Assembly (NCBI RefSeq): GCF_000495475.1
Contig: NZ_ASGZ01000064.1
Span: 62,001-126,000, forward strand
DNA length: 64,000 nt
Direction of reading: 5' to 3'
Source of the DNA: Candidatus Halobonum tyrrellensis G22
GTDB lineage: Archaea; Halobacteriota; Halobacteria; Halobacteriales; Haloferacaceae
The notes beneath the pieces are model-generated. The model was not told the DNA's origin and made no database searches. It worked only from the letters and a program-made list of their open reading frames with translations. The stretch's first letter is position 1. Each line of letters opens with the position of its first letter. Position numbers and translations under genes: made by a program. Positions 53,746 through 62,616 of this stretch are shown here, one piece after another.

Positions 53746-54674
53746 CCCTGGAAGCTCACCCCCGAACTCCGCCGCTCGAACAGGACGATCAGGCCGATGA
53801 CGACGGTGAACGACAGCAGCGCGAGGAACAGCCCGACGGTGAACGACAGCGCCATCTCCTGGCGGTTCCACGCCAGCCGGTAGAGGACGATGCCGAGGAC
53901 GGACGTGTCCCAGCCGGGCCCGCCGCGGGTGAGCTGGAGCGGCTGTTCGATCTTCCCGAGGTTCCAGATCACCCGGAGGATCAGCGCGATGATGACCGCC
54001 GTCTGGATCTGGGGGAAGATGATCTTCCGGAAGCGCTGCCACCGGCTCGCGCCGTACACCTTCGCCGTCTCGATGTGCGACTTCGGGATGCCGCGCAGGG
54101 AGGCGACGACGAGCAGGAACACCAGCGGCCAGAACGTCCACGTTCCGACGAGGGTGATGACGGCGAGCGCCGCGTTGCCCTCGGAGGTCCAGTAGACGGG
54201 CTGGTCGAGGATTCCCCACTCCATCAGGTACGCGAAGAACGCCCCCGAGTTGGGGTCGAGGATCTGTTTCCAGAGCGTACCGATGATCAGCGGCGGGAAG
54301 ACGTACGGCGCGAGGAACGCCCAACTCGCCGCGCCCTCGAACCGGTCCATGTCCCAGACGATGAGCGCCGCGACGACGCCGAGGACCAACTGCGGGATCG
54401 TCTGTAACCCGTAGACGACCGTCGCCCGCAGCGAGGTGTAGAAGACGTCCCACGAGAGGATGTACGCGTAGTTGTCCAGCCCGATGAACTCCACCTCGCC
54501 GAACAGCGGCCAACTGTGGAAGCTCATCCAGATCCCCCACAGGAACGGCACCCACCACAGGAACACCAAGTAGAACGCCGTCGGGAGGACGAACAGGTAC
54601 GCCAGCCTGTGTTCGTTGAACGACTCCCGCGCCCGGGTGAGCCGTCCCGGAAGCGTCGTGCTCTCCAAGCTCAT
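53742..54674 (-). CDS. ABC sugar permease, MalF type
   Basis: A 310-residue permease of the carbohydrate uptake-1 class with six hydrophobic segments and the EAA loop ETAKVYGASRWQRFRKIIFP. Loop sequences such as FIGLDNYAYIL and LTRGGPGWDTSVLG are family-typical. A gggggg-ag ribosome-binding site precedes the ATG at 54674. It is divergent from the ATPase gene, and the shared 223-nt spacer should hold both promoters. Confidence 0.9.
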   Translation of the reverse strand: MSLESTTLPGRLTRARESFNEHRLAYLFVLPTAFYLVFLWWVPFLWGIWMSFHSWPLFGEVEFIGLDNYAYILSWDVFYTSLRATVVYGLQTIPQLVLGVVAALIVWDMDRFEGAASWAFLAPYVFPPLIIGTLWKQILDPNSGAFFAYLMEWGILDQPVYWTSEGNAALAVITLVGTWTFWPLVFLLVVASLRGIPKSHIETAKVYGASRWQRFRKIIFPQIQTAVIIALILRVIWNLGKIEQPLQLTRGGPGWDTSVLGIVLYRLAWNRQEMALSFTVGLFLALLSFTVVIGLIVLFERRSSGVSFQG

Positions 54675-54862
54675 CTCGTCTCTCCCCCCTACGCGACCCT
54701 GCCGCCCGGGCCGAGGGGCGCTGTGCGCGTTCGTCGGCGACTGTTCGCATCTATCATGTGGATTCGTGTCGAAGCGGACTCCGCAGACACATGAATGTTT
54801 CTATGGGGGGGTCGGTCCGCCGACGGGTAGTCGAGCCCCGACCGACGAGCGAGCGTCGCTAC

Positions 54863-54870
54863 GTTTATAT
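54863..54870 (+). promoter_or_regulatory. TATA box of the ABC ATPase
   Basis: The element gtttatat is centred about 31 nt before the ATG at 54898. Confidence 0.5.
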
Positions 54871-54897
54871 CTCCGGTTACTATATTATCAGAGCAGT

Positions 54898-56043
54898 ATG
54901 GCAACAGACAACGAGGGGCAGCCGACGGCGCACGCTCGCGCGTCCGCCCCCGAGACGGGCGGGACCGCCATCGAGATCCGGAACCTCGTCAAGACGTTCG
55001 CGGACGGGACCATCGTCGCCGTCGACGACGTCGACCTGGCCATCGGCGGAAACGAGTTCGTCGTGCTCGTGGGACCGTCGGGCTGTGGGAAGACCACGAC
55101 GCTCCGGTGTATCTGCGGGCTCGAAGTGCCCGACTCCGGCAGCGTCACGATCAACGGCGAGGACGTCACCTACCACGAGCCGAAGGACCGCAACCTCGCG
55201 TTCGTGTTCCAGGACATCGCACTGTTCCCCCACATGACCGTCCGCGAGAACATCCGGTTCGGACTCGACATGGCGACGAAGCTCTCGGGCGAGGAGAAGG
55301 AGACGCGGGTGCGCGAGTCGGCGGAGATGCTCGGTATCGGCGAGATGCTCGACCGGCGGCCGGCGGAGCTATCCGGCGGCCAGCAACAGCGCGTCAGCAT
55401 CGGGCGGGCGATGGTGACCGAACCCGCCGCGTTCCTCCTCGACGAACCGTTCTCGGCGCTCGACGCCAACCTCCGCGACCGGATGCGGACCGAGGTGAAG
55501 CGGCTCCAGCGCGAACTCGAACGCGCGATGATCTTCGTCACCCACGACCAGGAGGAGGCGATGACGCTGGGCGACACCATCGTCGTGATGAACGACGGCG
55601 ACATCATGCAGCAGGGGACCCCGTACGAGATATACAACGAGCCGGCGAACCGGTTCGTCGCCGACTTCATCGGGTCGCCGTCGACCAACTTCTTCTCCTG
55701 TGTCGCGAGCCCCGAGGGCGGCCGGATCGCGGTGGAGTCCGACCTGTTCCGCACCGTCCTCGACGACTCCTGGCCCGACGAACTCCCCGAGGGCGAGACG
55801 GTCGAACTCGGGGTGCGGCCCGAACACTTCGTACTCGGCGGCGACGACCCGCTGTTCGAGGCGTCGATCGACGTGATCGAACCGCACGGGCCGAACGACG
55901 CCATCTACCTCTCCGCCGGGGGAACGGAGATGACGGCCATCGAGACGCAGAGTCGCGTCGACGTGACGGACAGCCCGCTCCCCGTCGGGTTCGACGAGGA
56001 CCACGTCTGGCTGTTCGACGGACGCGGCCGCCGGGTGCGCTGA
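54898..56043 (+). CDS. ABC sugar importer ATPase, MalK/UgpC type
   Basis: A 381-residue ATPase. Walker A is VGPSGCGKTTTLR, the Q loop FVFQDIALFPH, the signature LSGGQQQRVSIGRAM, Walker B AAFLLDEPFSALD and the switch His VTHDQEEAM. After about residue 255 comes the TOBE-type extension of MalK proteins. The ATG at 54898 fits a TATA box. It is divergent from the permeases and should energise that importer; many haloarchaeal MalK proteins serve more than one importer. Confidence 0.92.
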   Translation: MATDNEGQPTAHARASAPETGGTAIEIRNLVKTFADGTIVAVDDVDLAIGGNEFVVLVGPSGCGKTTTLRCICGLEVPDSGSVTINGEDVTYHEPKDRNLAFVFQDIALFPHMTVRENIRFGLDMATKLSGEEKETRVRESAEMLGIGEMLDRRPAELSGGQQQRVSIGRAMVTEPAAFLLDEPFSALDANLRDRMRTEVKRLQRELERAMIFVTHDQEEAMTLGDTIVVMNDGDIMQQGTPYEIYNEPANRFVADFIGSPSTNFFSCVASPEGGRIAVESDLFRTVLDDSWPDELPEGETVELGVRPEHFVLGGDDPLFEASIDVIEPHGPNDAIYLSAGGTEMTAIETQSRVDVTDSPLPVGFDEDHVWLFDGRGRRVR

Positions 56044-56113
56044 GCGCCGAGCGCGGCCGTCGGCCGCTTCGAGCCACGCACCGCGCGGAAAACGAGCCGG
56101 GGTCTCCTCCCTC

Positions 56114-57334
56114 TCAGTCGAACATCGTGCCCGGGTCGAGTAAGTGCTCGCGGGCGACGTCCTCGTCGAGTTCTATCCCGAGCCCGGGCGCCTCGGGCAC
56201 CTCGACGTACCCCTCGTCGATCAGCGGGTCGTCGCGCGTCAGCAGGTCGTCCCACCAGTCGACTTCGAGCGCGTGGTACTCCAGGAGGTCGGCGGTCGGC
56301 GCGGCGGCACAGAGGTGGACGCACGCCACCGTCCCCACGGGGCTACAGACGTTGTGCGGCGAGAAGACGATGTAGTTCTCCTCCGCGCGGTCGGCGATCC
56401 GCATCGACTCGCCCAGCCCGCCACAGGTCGAGGGGTCGGGCGTCACGATGTCGACCGCCTGGTCGTACAGCATCTCCTTGAACTCGTGGACGCGGAAGCG
56501 GTTCTCGCCCGCCGCGACCGGCGTCGCCGTCGACCGGGTCACCTCCCGCTGGACGTCCATGTTCTCCGGCGGGATCAGGTCTTCGAGCCACATCAGTTCG
56601 TACGGTTCGAGCGCCGTCGCCAGCCGCTTGGCGCTGTCGAGCGAGTAGTCCCAGTGGCAGTCGAACGCCAGGTCGATCTCGTAACCGATCTCGTCGCGGA
56701 CCGCCTCGACGATATCCGTCTTCAGGTGGATGTCGTCGTTCCGCAGGCGGCCGTTGTACGGGTCGGGGTCGTTGTCCGACTCGATGTCGAGGTCGAACTT
56801 GAGCGCGGTGAACCCCATGTCGGCGACCCGGGCGGCCTCGGCGGCGTACGCCTCGGGGGTGTACGCCTCGGCGTCGGCGTACGCCTCGTAGCCGTCGTCG
56901 GTCTCGAACGCCTCGCCCGCGTGACAGTCGCAGTAGATCCGCACCGCGTCGCGGTACTTCCCGCCGAGGAGTTGGTAGACCGGGACGTCGAGTACCTTCC
57001 CGGCGATGTCCCACAGCGCGATCTCGATGCCGGTGGCCGCGGTTACGACCTTGCCGGTGGTGCCGCCGTGACCCGACGTCTCCTGAACCATCCGTCGGAA
57101 CAGTCGCTGGACGTCGAGGGGGTTCTCGCCGACGAGGAAGCGCTTCATGTACTCCATGATGCCGGTCACGCCGCCGCCGCGGTACGACTCGCCGAGTCCC
57201 GTGACGCCCGCGTCGGTGTGGACCCGCACGAAGTTCCACTCGAAGTTGCCCTCGACGACGCACGTCTCGATGTCGGTTATCTCGACGTCGCGTTCGGGCG
57301 CTCGGTTCACCGCGTGGTTGGAGAAGTCACGCAT
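56114..57334 (-). CDS. enolase-superfamily sugar-acid dehydratase (mandelate racemase group)
   Basis: A 406-residue enzyme of the mandelate racemase/galactonate dehydratase group. Metal and catalytic residues are visible: Lys in ALKFDLD, D225 and H227 in LAFDCHWDYS, Glu in MWLEDLIPPEN, Glu in AAGENRF and the catalytic His in SPHNVCSPVG. It should dehydrate an aldonate such as galactonate or gluconate to a 2-keto-3-deoxy acid. The ATG at 57334 sits 27 nt from a TATA-like palindrome. A sugar dehydrogenase gene lies just upstream, which fits an oxidative Entner-Doudoroff-type route. The exact sugar is unknown. Confidence 0.87.
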   Translation of the reverse strand: MRDFSNHAVNRAPERDVEITDIETCVVEGNFEWNFVRVHTDAGVTGLGESYRGGGVTGIMEYMKRFLVGENPLDVQRLFRRMVQETSGHGGTTGKVVTAATGIEIALWDIAGKVLDVPVYQLLGGKYRDAVRIYCDCHAGEAFETDDGYEAYADAEAYTPEAYAAEAARVADMGFTALKFDLDIESDNDPDPYNGRLRNDDIHLKTDIVEAVRDEIGYEIDLAFDCHWDYSLDSAKRLATALEPYELMWLEDLIPPENMDVQREVTRSTATPVAAGENRFRVHEFKEMLYDQAVDIVTPDPSTCGGLGESMRIADRAEENYIVFSPHNVCSPVGTVACVHLCAAAPTADLLEYHALEVDWWDDLLTRDDPLIDEGYVEVPEAPGLGIELDEDVAREHLLDPGTMFD

Positions 57335-57356
57335 GCCACGCACTGGGTGAACGACC

Positions 57357-57366
57357 GTATTAATAC
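57357..57366 (-). promoter_or_regulatory. palindromic TATA box of the dehydratase gene
   Basis: GTATTAATAC is a perfect 10-bp palindrome centred 27 nt before the ATG at 57334. It can act as TATA box and possibly as a repressor site. Confidence 0.5.
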
Positions 57367-57387
57367 TGTAGGTTCCGACGGGTCGGG

Positions 57388-58257
57388 CTACTCGGGCGGC
57401 GCGTCCCACTCCTCGGCGTTGTCCTGCGGGTCGTAGCCGACCACCTCCCGCGCGTGGTCGATGTCGAGCCACCGCCGGTCGTTGTCGCTCACGCCGTAGA
57501 ACACGTCGAACGTCACGTCGTCGTCGCGGAGACAGCAGTCGAACTGGTGGGCGCAGTCGCGCCGCGACTGCCACGTCGACTTCATCCGGAGCACCTTCCG
57601 CCGGTACCGCTCGCTGTCGCGGTCGGGGTTCGCGTCCGCCTCGTCGGTGCCGAGCGTCGCCGACACCGAGAAGCCGCTCTCGGCGTCGCCGTACGGGTGG
57701 TCGTCGTCGGGCATCCGGACGCTGCCGATCCGGAGCGCGTAAAACCGCGTCGGGTAGTCGAAGTTCTCCGTGTAGTAGCGGCCGTACGCCTCGCCGAACA
57801 CCTTCGTCGCGGCGTAGTGGGAGTCGGGCCGGACGGGGTCGGTGTGGTCTATCACGAGACCGAAGTCGGGGTCGTATATCTCCGGGGCGTTGTCCGTCTC
57901 GTACATCCCGACGACGTGGTGGGTGGAGCCGAAGACGAACGTCCCAACCTCGGCCTCCCGCGCCGCCTTCAGGACGTTGTTCATCCCGACCAGGTTGGGT
58001 TCGAACACGTCCTCCCACCTCCCGTCGGTGGTCGGGTACGCCGCGAGGTGGACCACGGCGTCCTGGCCGTCGAACGCCGGCCGGATCGCGTCGTAGTTCG
58101 CCACGTCGGCCACCACCGTGTCGTGGCCGCCGTAGGGGTGGTCGGCCGGCCGGTCCGACCGGTTGAGGTAGGTGAACTCGTACGCCTCGCGGTCGGCGAG
58201 GTGGTCTATCAGCGCGGTTCCCACCCGACCGTACGCACCCGTGACTAGGACCTTCAC
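57388..58257 (-). CDS. extended SDR sugar dehydrogenase/epimerase
   Basis: A 289-residue extended short-chain dehydrogenase. The NAD motif is TGAYGRVGTAL at the N-terminus, the catalytic pair YAATK lies in SHYAATKVFGE, and FGSTHHVVG holds the catalytic Ser. The C-terminal RRWLDIDHAREVVGYDP is typical of the group that includes haloarchaeal NAD-dependent glucose-6-phosphate dehydrogenase, L-arabinose dehydrogenase and uronate dehydrogenase. The GTG at 58257 begins KVLVTGAYG directly. Sitting 54 nt before the dehydratase, it probably oxidises the sugar to the aldonate substrate. Confidence 0.85.
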   Translation of the reverse strand: MKVLVTGAYGRVGTALIDHLADREAYEFTYLNRSDRPADHPYGGHDTVVADVANYDAIRPAFDGQDAVVHLAAYPTTDGRWEDVFEPNLVGMNNVLKAAREAEVGTFVFGSTHHVVGMYETDNAPEIYDPDFGLVIDHTDPVRPDSHYAATKVFGEAYGRYYTENFDYPTRFYALRIGSVRMPDDDHPYGDAESGFSVSATLGTDEADANPDRDSERYRRKVLRMKSTWQSRRDCAHQFDCCLRDDDVTFDVFYGVSDNDRRWLDIDHAREVVGYDPQDNAEEWDAPPE

Positions 58258-58410
58258 GCCGTCCGGTTCGGCGCGCTACTACAAGCTTCTTTCGTGTAGG
58301 TTCGGACGGGAAACGCGCCTCTCGACGGCGCTGGCGACGGCGACGGGGACGACGGCGGCCGGTGGAAGATGGACGGACGAGCCGGCACGGAGGTGGGGCA
58401 ACCGAAACGG

Positions 58411-58420
58411 CTTTAGTAAC
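58411..58420 (+). promoter_or_regulatory. TATA box of the GH3 gene
   Basis: The element ctttagtaac lies about 25 nt before the ATG at 58440. Confidence 0.45.
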
Positions 58421-58439
58421 GATCGACCGTGTGTGTCCT

Positions 58440-60623
58440 ATGGTGACACGCCGGTTCGACCACCAGGTGGAGGAGTTGCTCGAACGGATGACGCTGGAGG
58501 AGAAGGTGGGGCAGATGGTGGGGACGCCGCCTCACGAGGACGTCGCGGAGATGGAGTCGGAGATCCGCGACCACCACGTCGGCTCGGTCCACTTCGGGGG
58601 GACGCCGCACAACACGCCCGAGGCGAAGGCGGAGGTGGCGAACGCGGCCCAGCGAGTCGCCGTAGAGGAGTCGCGGCTGGGGGTCCCGGTGTTCCTGCGC
58701 GCGATGGCCGAACACGGCCACGCGGCGGTCGCGGGCAGCACCGTCTTCCCCCAGCAACTCGGCATGGCGGCGACGCGCAACCCCGACCTGGCGCGCGAGG
58801 CGGCGAGCGTCGCGGCGACCGAGATGCGCGCGACCGGCGTCCAGTCGACCTCCAGCCCAATCGGCGACGTGGCGCGCGACCAGCGGTGGGGGCGGATCGC
58901 CGAGACGTTCGGCGAGAGTCCGTACCTCTCGGCGCGGATGACCGCGGCGATGGTCGAGGGGTACCAGGGCGACGACCCGAGCGACCCCGAGAGCGTGCTC
59001 GCGGTCACGAAACACTTCCCGATGTACAGCGAGGGCGTTCGCGGCGAGGACACCGCGCCCAACGAGGTGTCGACGTACACGATGCGACGGGTCCACGTCC
59101 CGCCGTACCAGGCGGGCATCGACGCGGGGACCGGCGGGGTGATGCCGTGTTACAACTCCATCAACGGCGAACCGGTCCACGGGTCGAAGCGGATACTCAC
59201 GGGACTGCTCCGCGAGGAACTGGGGTTCGAGGGGTTCGTGCTCGCCGACTACCGCGGCGCCGAGGACCTCCACCGCGCGCACGACACGACCGCCGACCTC
59301 GAACAGTCCATCTGGCAGAGCGTCTCCGCGGGGATGGACCTCCTCCCTTCGGGCGGGAGCACGTACACCGACGCCATCGTGAACCTGGTCGAGTCGGGCG
59401 AACTCTCCGAGCGCCGGGTCGAGGAGAGCGCGCGGCGCGTCCTCCGCGCGAAGTTCGAACTCGGCCTGTTCGACGACCCCTACGTCGACGTCGACGAGGC
59501 GACGCGGACCCTCGGCAGCGACGACCACCGCGAGATAGCCCGGCGGGTCGCCCGCGAGACGATGACCCTGCTGAAGAACGACGACGACGTGCTGCCGCTG
59601 TCACCCGACCTCGGGGAGGTGCTCGTCACGGGGCCGAACGCGGACGACATCGCCCACCAGCACGGCGGCTGGGGGAACGTCCGCGACCCCGACCCGATGG
59701 GCGACACCGTCCTCGACGGCATCGAGGCGGCCGTCGGCGACGACACCACCGTCACGCACGAACCCGGGAGCGGGATCAACGAGGCGGGGGACGTCGACGC
59801 CGCCGCGGACGCCGCGGCCGACGCCGACGCCGCGGTCGTGGTGCTCGGCGAACCCGACTACGTCCACGAGTTCTCCCGGAGCACGCTCGGCGACACCGCC
59901 GACGAGTTCCCCAAGCGGACGCAACTCACGCTGCCGGACGCCCAACTCGACCTCGCGAAGGCGGTCCACGAGACCGGAACGCCGACCGTCGTCGTGTTCG
60001 TGACGGGTCGGGTGTTGGCGACGCCGTGGGTCGCCGAACACGTCCCGGGCGTCCTGATGGCGTACCAGCCGGGGTCGGAGGGCGGGGCGGTCGCGGACGT
60101 GCTGTTCGGCGCGTACAACCCCCACGGGAAGCTCCCCATCTCGGTGCCCCGGTCGGAGGGGCAGGTGCCGGTCAGGTTCAACTACCTCCCCCACCCCCGC
60201 CACCACGGCGCCGAGGAGTCGCACGTCGACAGCTACGACCCGCTGTTCGCCTACGGACACGGCCTGAGCTACACGGAGTTCGCGTACGACGACCTGACGC
60301 TGTCGGCCGAGACGGTCGGTCCCGGCGACACCGTCGACGCGGAGGTGACCGTCACGAACGCGGGCGAGCGGGCCGGCGTCGAGACGGTCGAGGTGTTCGT
60401 CCGGGACGTGTTGAGTTCGCGCGTCACCCCCGTGCGGGAGCTCGCCGGGTTCGCGCGGGTCGAACTCGACGCGGGCGAGACCGACGTCGCCACGGTCCCG
60501 CTCGCCGTCGAGGACGCCGGCGTGATAGGCGACGACGGCGACCGGACCCCGGAGGCGGGGACACACCGGGTGTTCGCCGGCGACCTCAGCGCCGAGTTCG
60601 ACGTCGAGCGGCGCTACTCGTAA
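58440..60623 (+). CDS. GH3 beta-glycosidase
   Basis: A 727-residue family 3 glycoside hydrolase. An N-terminal TIM barrel has the KHF motif (VTKHFPMYSEG) and nucleophile D270 in GFVLADYRGAED. An alpha/beta sandwich follows (TLLKNDDDVLPL, VLVTGPNADDIAHQHGGW), then a fibronectin-III-like C-terminus. No signal peptide is seen, so it acts inside the cell on imported glycosides, fitting the adjacent ABC importer. The ATG at 58440 fits a TATA box about 25 nt upstream. beta-Glucosidase or beta-xylosidase are the usual activities. Confidence 0.9.
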   Translation: MVTRRFDHQVEELLERMTLEEKVGQMVGTPPHEDVAEMESEIRDHHVGSVHFGGTPHNTPEAKAEVANAAQRVAVEESRLGVPVFLRAMAEHGHAAVAGSTVFPQQLGMAATRNPDLAREAASVAATEMRATGVQSTSSPIGDVARDQRWGRIAETFGESPYLSARMTAAMVEGYQGDDPSDPESVLAVTKHFPMYSEGVRGEDTAPNEVSTYTMRRVHVPPYQAGIDAGTGGVMPCYNSINGEPVHGSKRILTGLLREELGFEGFVLADYRGAEDLHRAHDTTADLEQSIWQSVSAGMDLLPSGGSTYTDAIVNLVESGELSERRVEESARRVLRAKFELGLFDDPYVDVDEATRTLGSDDHREIARRVARETMTLLKNDDDVLPLSPDLGEVLVTGPNADDIAHQHGGWGNVRDPDPMGDTVLDGIEAAVGDDTTVTHEPGSGINEAGDVDAAADAAADADAAVVVLGEPDYVHEFSRSTLGDTADEFPKRTQLTLPDAQLDLAKAVHETGTPTVVVFVTGRVLATPWVAEHVPGVLMAYQPGSEGGAVADVLFGAYNPHGKLPISVPRSEGQVPVRFNYLPHPRHHGAEESHVDSYDPLFAYGHGLSYTEFAYDDLTLSAETVGPGDTVDAEVTVTNAGERAGVETVEVFVRDVLSSRVTPVRELAGFARVELDAGETDVATVPLAVEDAGVIGDDGDRTPEAGTHRVFAGDLSAEFDVERRYS

Positions 60624-60766
60624 CCCCGACCCGTGACGCGACCCCCCGACCACCCCGGTGACGGCTCTCCCACCGCGCGGCGCTCGGGGGGACCGGGCGG
60701 TCGCGATTGATTCCCGGATTCCTAACTGTTAATACAGATACTCGCGAAGGTGCGGTGGTGCTCTGA

Positions 60767-61108
60767 ATGAAGAGCGAGAAATTCGACGGCGCCGAGACGT
60801 ACGAACCCGACGAGGGGTGGCGACGGGTCGCACTCGCCGGCAGCGACCGGTTCAGCTTCGAGTGGTTCGAGAAGCCGCCCGGACACAGTTCGCCACTGCA
60901 CGACCACGAGAACGAGCAGGTGTGTCTGGTCCTCGACGGGGAACTCACCGTCGCGACGGAGACGGACGAGGTGACCCTCGGGCGGTACGACTCGGTGTGG
61001 CTGGCGTCGGGCGAGTCACACCGCGTGGAGAACAGCGGCGACAGCCTCGCGACCGGTCTCGACGTGTTCGCGCCGGGTCGGTCGTTCGACTTCTGGACCG
61101 ACCGGTAG
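60767..61108 (+). CDS. cupin domain protein
   Basis: A 113-residue single-domain cupin. The metal-site strand is SSPLHDHENEQVCLVLDGEL (two His and a Glu) and the second motif is VWLASGESHRVENSGDS. It follows the GH3 gene on the same strand, with a TATA-like ctgttaatac 36 nt upstream. It may be a sugar isomerase, a sensor or an unassigned metal protein. Function not identifiable. Confidence 0.83.
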   Translation: MKSEKFDGAETYEPDEGWRRVALAGSDRFSFEWFEKPPGHSSPLHDHENEQVCLVLDGELTVATETDEVTLGRYDSVWLASGESHRVENSGDSLATGLDVFAPGRSFDFWTDR

Positions 61109-61141
61109 CGCGGCCGGCGGGCGCGCGTTTCCGGAAACGAG

Positions 61142-61164
61142 ACGATCGATCGTTCGATATATCG
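61142..61164. repeat. two adjacent perfect palindromes
   Basis: ACGATCGATCGT (61142-61153) and CGATATATCG (61155-61164) lie one base apart in the spacer between the cupin and the IclR gene. A control site is possible. Confidence 0.4.
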
Positions 61165-61335
61165 GAACTCGACCCCGGTGGCCCCGGACGCGGCGTTCAC
61201 GACGGGAATCGAGTTCGGAACCAGCCCCGGCCGTCGAGCGACGGCCGTCTCACACGCGAGCCGGTAGGACGGGCGGCTACCGCCGCGTTCGTCCGGATCG
61301 CGCCGCGTTCCACGGGTGTGTGGTTTGGTAATACG

Positions 61336-61352
61336 GAACAATGCTTTTGTTC
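61336..61352 (+). promoter_or_regulatory. palindrome overlapping the IclR promoter
   Basis: GAACAA (61336-61341) and TTGTTC (61347-61352) are complementary around 5 nt. They cover the T-rich element that serves as TATA box 28 nt before the ATG at 61377. The position suggests an autoregulatory operator. Confidence 0.5.
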
Positions 61353-61376
61353 GCTCGGTCCCGACTCCCGGACGCG

Positions 61377-62144
61377 ATGGGAGACCAAGCGAAGAACCCG
61401 ATCAAAGGAACCGAGAAGACCATCCTCATCGTCGAGGCGTTGAAGGAGATGGACGGCGCGGGCGTGAGCGAGCTCGCGGAGCGGGTCGGACTCTCGAAGG
61501 GGACGGTCCACGACTACCTCAGCACCCTCAGACAGCACAACTACGTCGTCAAGGAGGGGAACACCTACTACGTCGGGTTGGGCTTCTTCGAACTCGGCGA
61601 GTACGCGCGCAACCGGCTCCACATCTACCACGTCGCCAAGTCGGAGGTGGACAACCTGGCCGCCGAGACCGGTGAGCTGGCGAACCTGCTATACGAGGAA
61701 CACGGTCTCGGCGTCTACCTCTACCGCGCTCGCGGCGAGAACGCCGTGACGCTCGACACCCACACCGGGAAGCGACGCTACCTCCACAACACGGCGCTGG
61801 GGAAGGCGATTCTCGCGTACATGCCCGACCACCGGGTCGAGGCGATCCTCGACCAACACGGCCTCCCGCGGGCGACCGAGCGAACGATCACGGACCGCGA
61901 GGAACTGTACGAGGAACTCGCCGCGGTACGCGACCGGGGGTACGCCTACTGCAACCAGGAGCGCGTCGAGGGCCTGCAGTGTATCGCGACGCCGCTGATC
62001 AGCCGCGCCGACGGTGCGGTGCTAGGGGCGATCAGCGTCGCGGGACCGACGACCCGGATGACGAACGACCGAGTGGGCGAGGAGATATTGGACCGACTCC
62101 TCCAGGCCGCGAACGTCGTCGAGATCAACGTCAACTACGCGTGA
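61377..62144 (+). CDS. IclR family transcriptional regulator
   Basis: A 255-residue regulator. An N-terminal winged helix (GAGVSELAERVGLSKGTVHD, LRQHNYVVKEGNTYYVG) is followed by the IclR effector domain (TALGKAILAYMPDHRV, RDRGYAYCNQERVEGLQCIA). The ATG at 61377 follows a promoter element 28 nt upstream; an ATG at 61341 lies inside that element. In haloarchaea IclR proteins often control sugar breakdown genes. Its place next to the GH3, cupin, dehydratase and ABC genes suggests that role. Confidence 0.88.
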   Translation: MGDQAKNPIKGTEKTILIVEALKEMDGAGVSELAERVGLSKGTVHDYLSTLRQHNYVVKEGNTYYVGLGFFELGEYARNRLHIYHVAKSEVDNLAAETGELANLLYEEHGLGVYLYRARGENAVTLDTHTGKRRYLHNTALGKAILAYMPDHRVEAILDQHGLPRATERTITDREELYEELAAVRDRGYAYCNQERVEGLQCIATPLISRADGAVLGAISVAGPTTRMTNDRVGEEILDRLLQAANVVEINVNYA

Positions 62145-62264
62145 ACGGTCGTCCCCCGGCGTTCCCACTCCCATCGCTCGTGTCGTCGCTCAGAACGAGC
62201 GTTCGACATTCCGGAACGAACTGACCGACACCCTCTCGTCGTCCCGGTTCGTGGAGTAGACGCG

Positions 62265-62294
62265 TACGATTACAGACGTACGCGTGTAATCGTA
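62265..62294. promoter_or_regulatory. palindromic site TACGATTACA-N10-TGTAATCGTA (copy C)
   Basis: Ten-base arms at 62265-62274 and 62285-62294 are perfectly complementary. The 10-nt spacer gacgtacgcg has GTA at positions 4-6, as in copies A and B. It lies 120 nt beyond the IclR stop and 322 nt before the next gene. Confidence 0.55.
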
Positions 62295-62586
62295 TGGGCG
62301 AGACGACCGTCGCGGCCGCAGGTGCTGCCCGGCCGGGTCGTTCTCACCCTCTCCGCCCCGGACGAGAACGACCGTCCGACCCTCCCGAATCATCAACGTC
62401 CGACACTGTAGGACCTAATATACGAAGTTCGATATGATTTCAGAACCGAACTCCCGTGTCCGACGCGGGAGCGGGTTCGTACAGAACCGGCGACAGAACT
62501 CGGCTGTGGCCGGCGGAACTCGGTGGATCCGGGCGGTTTCCGCGGTCGATACGGATGTCCGACCGATCCCGCGCGAGCGCCCGGAG

Positions 62587-62595
62587 ATTGATAAG
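62587..62595 (+). promoter_or_regulatory. TATA box of the 75-residue protein
   Basis: The element attgataag lies about 26 nt before the ATG at 62617. Confidence 0.5.
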
Positions 62596-62616
62596 GGTTC
62601 GGCCGTAGTCGGACGC

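Larger units (their letters stand above)
62145..62616. other. intergenic region
   Basis: A 472-nt spacer with no convincing gene. It holds palindrome copy C at 62265-62294 and the promoter of the small Cys-pair protein at its right end. An open frame running into that gene from 62434 reads as Arg-rich and is not likely coding. Confidence 0.45.
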
